In this document: positions 58,141 through 64,000 of the stretch, piece after piece
Layout of the letters: the number at the start of each line of letters is the position of its first letter
How positions within the stretch are numbered: position 1 is the first letter of the stretch
Origin: Cryphonectria parasitica EP155
Taxonomy: Eukaryota; Ascomycota; Sordariomycetes; Diaporthales; Cryphonectriaceae
Length of the DNA: 64,000 nt
Assembly (NCBI RefSeq): GCF_011745365.1
Contig: NW_024468910.1
Coordinates: forward strand, 4,616,068 to 4,680,067
Direction of reading: 5' to 3'
The notes under the pieces: model-generated
Databases searched by the model: none
Seen by the model: only the letters and a program-made list of their open reading frames with translations
Told to the model about the DNA's origin: nothing
Program-made: the position numbers and the translations under genes

Positions 58141-58312
58141 AAAGTAGTAATAATATAGTATAGAAGCTGCTTAGTTTTTGATTGAAAAACTAAAAACTCT
58201 TATATAGCTTATCTATTCAGGGAGTTAGCAATGCCTCTGCGTTATAGCAATCAGTGCTAGTTATTTCTCATGCTATAAAAGTGCGCTTATCTATTCAGGG
58301 TTTTTAAAGAGG

Positions 58313-58760
58313 TTATTCTTTCTCTTCGGAAGCTGCTTTAGAAGGCTTGCGAGCTGCTTTAGCTAGCATCTTCAGAGCGCTGATACTGCGCTGAAGCAGC
58401 AATATTAACTCTCTGCTTATAATAGGAGTAGGAGATGCGCTGATTATCAGCGTAGAAGTAGCGCTTACAGAGTGCACTAGCTGAAGAACATTCTGCAAGT
58501 TCTCGTCAGTCAGCTCCCGATCAAAGAAGCAGGTATTATCCAGAGCTAAACCCGCCTTATAAGAAAGCTATAGTAGCTTATAAGCAGCGTGAAAGATAAG
58601 AGAGAGCAGGGGTAATACTACTTATGAGCTAGCAGGAGTAGTTGCTGCAAGTATACTGAAAACAACAAGCATTGAAGCCTATAATGAATTAATATGAGGA
58701 TTTGTAAGGCAAGGAAACTGGTGCATCTGACTGATTCCAGCACCGAATCTCAGGCTTCTG
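58313..58760 (-). pseudogene. Antisense Cys-motif ORF of C1
   Basis: Second copy of the antisense frame of family C. The final exon reads LSYKAGLALDNTCFFDRELT then DENLQNVLQLVHSVSATS without a stop, to AARKPSKAASEEKE at 58313. The intron before it keeps its ATAG acceptor (about 58572), but its donor reads ATAAGT instead of GTAAGT, a RIP-type change. The Cys exon is present but altered. The ends upstream of about 58700 are uncertain, because Gypsy-D cuts the element at 58792. Confidence 0.5.
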
Positions 58761-58791
58761 AATGCAGCAACGCATGCACCTCTAGCATCAG

Positions 58792-59237
58792 TGTTATAAC
58801 CCATCCAACATGCAGGTCACAGGATAGGCCCCACCAACCAAGGGACCAGGTATCACAACCCAACATCGAGTACCAATCAGGATTACATAACCCGGGTTAG
58901 GGTTACTAGCGCAACTATGTCAACTATGGATATAGTTAATATATTTAGGAAATAACTATGAGGAATCGAAATATAATCAGAATAGTTAGAACTGAAGAGC
59001 TGGATATATAAGGATACGTTCATTACCATTAGATAGATTTAGTATATAGCTCTTCAGTTATCAATCTAAGTATTCAGTTTCATATACTGAGTAGCTCCAA
59101 AGGCAGTAAATACTTGCATTGCTTATTAGAACTTATACAGTTCCGTATTCAAGAACTTAATACTTTGATATCGCTCTTATTAGTATAAATCTCTTTATAT
59201 ACTTAGAAATCTTCGGATTGCTGCAATGCTCATTATA
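58792..59237 (+). repeat. Gypsy-D 5' LTR
   Basis: 446 bp. Its middle part, including GGGTTAGGGTTACTAGCG, is shared with the element E LTR and not with Gypsy-A. This defines two LTR subfamilies. Confidence 0.8.
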
Positions 59238-62200
59238 TTTTGATAATTCTTGTTCAAGATTGGTTTAGTGTTACTTCTTAAGCAATACGGAATATGATAG
59301 CTTCTTCAGGAATCTCTTTATCCTTGTATGCTTCTACTTAGGAAGAACTGATTAATTAGGTATACTAGCTTATTCAGCATATCTAGAATCTATACGAATA
59401 ATAGCAGGCTTAAAGCGCTATTATTGCTAATTAATAAGCTTAGCTAGCTCAGCAGGCTTAATAAGCGCAGTTTATCTTTACAGCTACTAATGATGCTGGA
59501 AAGGCATATAAGATGGATAAGCTTGCTATATATAATAGCAATCAAAAAATGCTGTATAGATTTCTCATTCATTACAGAGCGTATTTCCTGTATTACAAGA
59601 CTCAGTTTACTAAGAAATCTGAGAAAATTATTCTTACAGAAACTTATTTTGAAAAAAATACTTTCATCTAGTATAAGCTTTCTCTATGCAACTACTTGGA
59701 GCATCAGAATAATCCCAATGCATGTATCCAGAGTATTAAGAATATATTCAATTTCTTTAAAAGCTTTGAGAAAGCTCTCAAAGAAACCTTTGATAACTCT
59801 AATAAAGAATATATTACAGCTTAGCAGCTTATAAATCTCAGATAAACTAAGTCAGCTTCTGCTTATATAATTAGATTTAAGCAGCTCTTAGCAAGACTTC
59901 CGTAAGAAGATAAGAATCTTATGGAATATTATTACAAGAAATTTAAGAACAATATTAAAAATAAAATCTCTAAATAGGATTAGCTAAAGAACTTTGCAAT
60001 ATTTTCTAATCAAGCTATTTGCATTAATAACTATTTGTATGAATAATGAATGAAGAAGTTTAAGAAGAAAGGAAGCTAAACTTGGAGATTTCTAACTAAT
60101 ATGAGCAAGAAACTCCAAAATAAGAATAGCGGATAATATAGCAGTATAGCTTAAAGCAGTACTACATATGCTAGTCTTATGAAACTCAATGCAGCTAATA
60201 AGCAGTATAGTAAGAAGAATAGTATTATTTGCTACAACTGCAATAAACAAGAATACATTGCATACAACTACTATTAACTCTGAAAGAACAAATAGCAACC
60301 AGTTCAGAAAGAATATCAGATAAATATTGCTTAATAATAGAAACCCAATCAACTAAGCAAAAATACTCTCTTGAAGCAAGTATTGAACTTTGCTAATTAT
60401 AGAAGTCTTAGCTGAATATTCTGCTATAATAATAACTGCTTAACTTATCTCTCAAATAAGGAAGATTCAGAATAATTCCCTTAGAAATCTAGGCGCTATA
60501 AATAAATAGTAATAGCAGAACGAGAATGCATGCTCAGCATTTCTATGAGTAGCAACTCAGGCTGCTCTGATATTGTGAAATAGAGCATTCAGGTATTGAA
60601 AGAAGAGCTTAGCAACAATACTCTTTAATATTCTTCATTGCTTATACCAAGCATTATGATCAGGGATATAAATAAGGAATGATATTCTCTTAGCTACTAA
60701 TACAAACATCTAAGCAATATAGAGAATGCTTTTTAAGCAATAGAAAGATTAAGCTAGAACGAATAATCTAATAATTCATCAGAGTCTCTCGTAAACAATA
60801 AACTCAAGAAGCTTACAGAAAGATTTCCCTTCAGCATTGGATGAAATAAGAAAATAACATGAATTGAATATCTCATTTATGGAATAAAGCTAGAAGAGCT
60901 CTTTATCTGCATTTCCTTGCAAAATATCAAAGCATAAGAAGATAAGAATTCTTAGATCAGCTTACTTTACAACTTATATTACAAATTAGCATAAATCTTC
61001 TGCACTTATTATAGCTGCAGAATACATTTCTCGGAGAAGATATAATACGAATAATTTCTTATCAGAGAATTAGAATAAATCCTTTAAGCTATTAAAGAAT
61101 AGAAACTCTGCTTCAGAAAAGTTTTCAACAAACAATACTATAATACATACATCAAACTATTAGATAACTGCTCTATGCAATGCATAAATAAGAAAATAAA
61201 ATAATAGCAGTGCAAAATAATATTCTGTATAATTTATATTAATAATAAGATTTGCAACTAGCATTAACAGAAGAAAAACTAGAAATAATAATAATATAAG
61301 CAAAAGCAAGCTAAGAAGCTTGCTCGAGAAGCAATAAAGTAGATTCAGAAGAACAAACAGTTTTTAATAAATTCAAAAGAATAGGATTGCTTGTAAAGAA
61401 ACTGCAGATGATTAAACTGAAACAGTTTCTATATAGAGCTTTTAAAACAAACTATGCTTATATTAAGTTCGATATATATATTCAAGAATATAAGTATAGC
61501 ATACTATTGAATAGTAGTGCTCAAGGAAATTTCATATTCTTATATATTATTAATCAGGTATAATTACAATGGAAATGGAAGAGATGTTTATACATTCTTA
61601 GTACTGTAGAAGAATAATCTGTTGTATATAATCAAGGAGTAATTAATAAGAAAACTAATTATTTATCTATCTTAATTCAGAAATATGCAATCAAGATTTC
61701 TTTTAATATTATAAATACAGTATAATATAAGCTAATTATAAGGCTTCTATAGCTTAAGAAATACAATTCCTGAATCGATTGAACTACTAGCTAGATTTTA
61801 TAAGAATAAGCTATACTTAGAGAGATAGTTATAATCAATAGCGCAGAATTGAAGCTAGTGATTGAAGAATATTCAGAAAAAGAAGCTTCATACAACTTTA
61901 TATATACTTCCAAGTTAGCAGAGCTAGCAGTTTAAGAAGAAGAATTTAGTAATAAGCGAATTCAAATAGTGCTAGAGTGCTAACAGGTTAGCAAAATAAT
62001 GAAAGTGAGACTCTCAGCAAGTCAGTTCGTTCCGGAGCAATAAGGAAAAGCTTCAGAATATGAATTGTAGAACTATACAGGAAAAACCTCGAAACCAAGC
62101 TCTCGAGCGCTCAGTTCAGCTTGGAGTGAACGCTTAAAGCTCTCAAAAACGTTACCAAAAACAACGAATAAAAAGAAGTATGCTTAATAGTATCTACTAT

Positions 62201-62760
62201 TTCTTCAGATAGCAGAAACAGTATAAGAATTAGAACTAATACTTGCAAATATATTACGAGAATATTACAAGTTTAAGAAACTGTTTTAGGAAGAATTAGA
62301 TATAGGATTGCTGAAATATAGCTTATATAATCATAAGATCTTGCTATAAGAAGAGAAATAGCTCAAATTCTTTCCTATTTATGAACTAAACAAGATATGA
62401 TTAGAAGCATTTAGAGAGTATCTTGACGAGAATCTTAAAAAAGAATATATATAATCATTGTAATTACTAGCAGAATACCCTATCCTATTTATATCTAAGA
62501 AAAACAGCAAGCTTAAGCTATGTATTGATTACAAGCAACTCAACAATATTACAATTAAGAACTAATATCTGTTGCCACTTATCAAGGAACTACGAGATAA
62601 GTTGCAAGGAGTATAGTAGTTCATAGTTCTGAATCTGAAAGGAGCTTATAATCTGATTAGAATAAAGAAAGGAGAAGAATGGAAAACTGCTTTCAGAATA
62701 TGCTATGAATACTACAAATATTTGGTTATGCTTTTTAGTCTAACGAATATCCTAGCTTCG
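58792..62760 (+). mobile_element. Gypsy-D: family-A element, 5' half, cut by TRIM-C
   Basis: The 5' LTR is 58792-59237 (TGTTATAACCC...ATTATA). The gag frame begins MDKLAIYNSNQ at 59513; a degraded zinc knuckle lies at about 60229-60275. The start of reverse transcriptase is readable at 62500-62755 ([32 protein letters not shown]). It keeps an Asp in CIDYKQ that Gypsy-A has lost, so it is somewhat less mutated. TRIM-C interrupts it at 62761. Confidence 0.8.
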
Positions 62761-64000
62761 TGTCAGGTGGAAAGGTTGCAAAGGCAATGTGGCGAGGTCT
62801 TTCTCTCTTTCAGGAGCATACAACCAGAATAACATTGAGGCCTAAGGAGCTAAGTTCTGCTCAGCAGTGCTAACGTGGCTAGAAAGCCGCTTTATAGCCG
62901 CATATTGCTTAGTCATCCGTAATTCAGCTGGCTTAGCTAGCCCTGAGCCTTGCTGGCACAATCAGCCCTAACAGATTGTCCCCCCTTATCAGGCCTTGTT
63001 CTCAAAGCCTTTGAGGCTTCCGAGCTTTCGTTGCTTTCAGGCTTCCGTTGCTCCCAGGCTTCCGTTGCTCCCAGGCTTCCGTTGCTTCCAGGCTTTCGCT
63101 GCTTCCTAGCTGCTCCTACGCTTTCTCAATGCTTCAGGCTCTTAAGATCTCTCAGTGCTTCAGGCTTCTCAAAGCTTCTCAAGATCTCTCAGTGCCTCAG
63201 GTTTCTCAAAGCCTCTCAAGATCTCTCAGTGCTTCAGGCTTCTCAAGGCCTTTCAAGATCTCTCAGTGCCTCAGGCTTCTAAGCCACTCAAGGTCTCTCA
63301 AGGTCTCTCAGTGCCTCAGGCCTCTCAAGATCTCTCAGTGCTTCAGGTTTCTCAAAGCCTCTCAAGATCTCTCAGTGCTTCAGGCCTCTCAAGGCCTCTC
63401 AAGGTCTCTCAGTGCCTCAGGCCTCTCAAGGCCTCTCAAGGTCTCTCAGTGCCTCAGGCTTCTAAGCCACTCAAGGTCTCTCAAGATCTCTCAATGCCTC
63501 AGGCCTCTCAAGGCCTCTCAAGATCTCTCAGTGCCTCAGGCTTCTCAAGGCTTCTCAAGGCTTCTCAACCATCTCCCTCCTTCTCTTCTGGCTTCATCCC
63601 CGAAGCCTGTGAAAAAAAAATCTCTTTTTAATCACATTTCAGATGTAAGTTTTCCAAGTGCAATACCCGCGCTATATACGCTGCTCAGTTGCTGCTCCCT
63701 TAGCGCTTTATCCAAGCATTCTTCAGAACTTAAAGCTATTTGATATAGATTGCAAGCTTTCCACTAGAAACTTAGTTTGCAGCTAAGAAGCTCAGCATTC
63801 AAAACAGCATTCCTGCAGCTATAATAGATAATTACAGCTTTCCATCTTAAGAGTTGCTTTCTAGCAACTCTAAAGCTATTATTACATTTTACTTCACTAC
63901 TAAGTATAGAAAGATAATTAGTTTGCAATCTAATACTCAAGCAATTTTAGTTGCTAAGCAGATACTCTGCTTCAGCTCTATATTCTCGCTCAAATAGCAA
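62761..64000 (-). mobile_element. TRIM-C: third TRIM copy, inverted, running off the window
   Basis: The inverted 3' LTR is 62761-62973 (TGTCAGGTGG...CCCTAACA on +). It is followed by the complement of the polypurine tract (TTGTCCCCCCTTATC), then minisatellite c (about 63125-63575) and linker sequence matching TRIM-B 43400-43740 inverted. The expected target duplication is CTTCG (62756-62760), but the other end is not visible. Confidence 0.85.
63125..63575. repeat. TRIM-C minisatellite c (inverted)
   Basis: About a dozen units of roughly 37 bp, here reading CTCTCAGTGCCTCAGGCTTC. The overlapping Leu/Ser/Gln-rich reading frames across it are artefacts of the repeat. Confidence 0.85.

Larger units (their letters stand above)
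45449..58791 (+). mobile_element. C1: family-C Ty3/Gypsy chromovirus, split by C2 and cut by Gypsy-D
   Basis: The 5' LTR is 45449-45757. The interior on + holds gag, protease, reverse transcriptase, RNase H, a repeat-bearing spacer and the start of integrase to 49707. C2 is inserted there with duplication of TACAG (49703-49707 and 57004-57008). The rest of integrase, a chromodomain and an antisense ORF follow from 57009 until Gypsy-D starts at 58792. The 3' LTR is not in the window. Stops are frequent throughout. Confidence 0.85.

Overview
The window looks like the nuclear genome of a filamentous ascomycete (Pezizomycotina). Genes carry short spliceosomal introns (about 50-140 bp, GT-AG plus one probable GC-AG), promoters are pyrimidine-rich, and gene families are fungal (Nif1-type Sel1-repeat protein, questin-oxidase-like DUF4243 protein, Tpa1/Ofd1 dioxygenase). 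A GC-balanced gene block abuts a large AT-rich block of nested retrotransposons whose mutations look like repeat-induced point mutation (RIP). I cannot name the species.

Layout, gene block (1-28.9 kb). It opens with the 3' end of a NOC4/UTP19 ribosome-biogenesis gene. About 9 kb without a supportable gene follows, leading to a two-exon bZIP transcription factor (9392-11414, +) with a predicted transmembrane segment after its zipper. Then come a 3.7-kb intergenic region, a six-exon Nif1-like gene (15138-17474, -), a questin-oxidase-like gene (18639-19886, -), ribulose-phosphate 3-epimerase (20763-21656, +), a small two-exon Cys-rich protein (21895-22263, -), a HAD phosphatase (22770-23744, +), a second small Cys-rich protein (24169-24567, +), a Tpa1-type prolyl hydroxylase (24850-26888, -) and a DapA-family aldolase (27807-28832, +). 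These are mostly unrelated housekeeping and regulatory genes, not a biosynthetic cluster.

Layout, transposon block (28.9-64 kb). At 28924, 91 bp past the aldolase stop, composition switches to AT-rich. I resolve four kinds of element: (i) Ty3/Gypsy chromovirus family A with LTRs of about 455 bp (one full copy, two interrupted copies, one related remnant, one inverted LTR fragment); (ii) chromovirus family C with 310-bp LTRs (two copies, one nested in the other); (iii) a non-autonomous element, here called TRIM, with 213-bp LTRs and an interior made mainly of three minisatellites (three copies); (iv) a short GC-richer patch of unknown origin. Target-site duplications give the nesting: remnant E holds TRIM-A, which holds Gypsy-A; Gypsy-B holds TRIM-B and C1; C1 holds C2 and Gypsy-D; Gypsy-D holds TRIM-C, which leaves the window. 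No element keeps an intact polyprotein.

The most interesting signal is an intron-containing, Cys-motif ORF on the antisense strand between the chromodomain and the 3' LTR of family C, preserved in two copies. Family A has a different antisense ORF in the same place.
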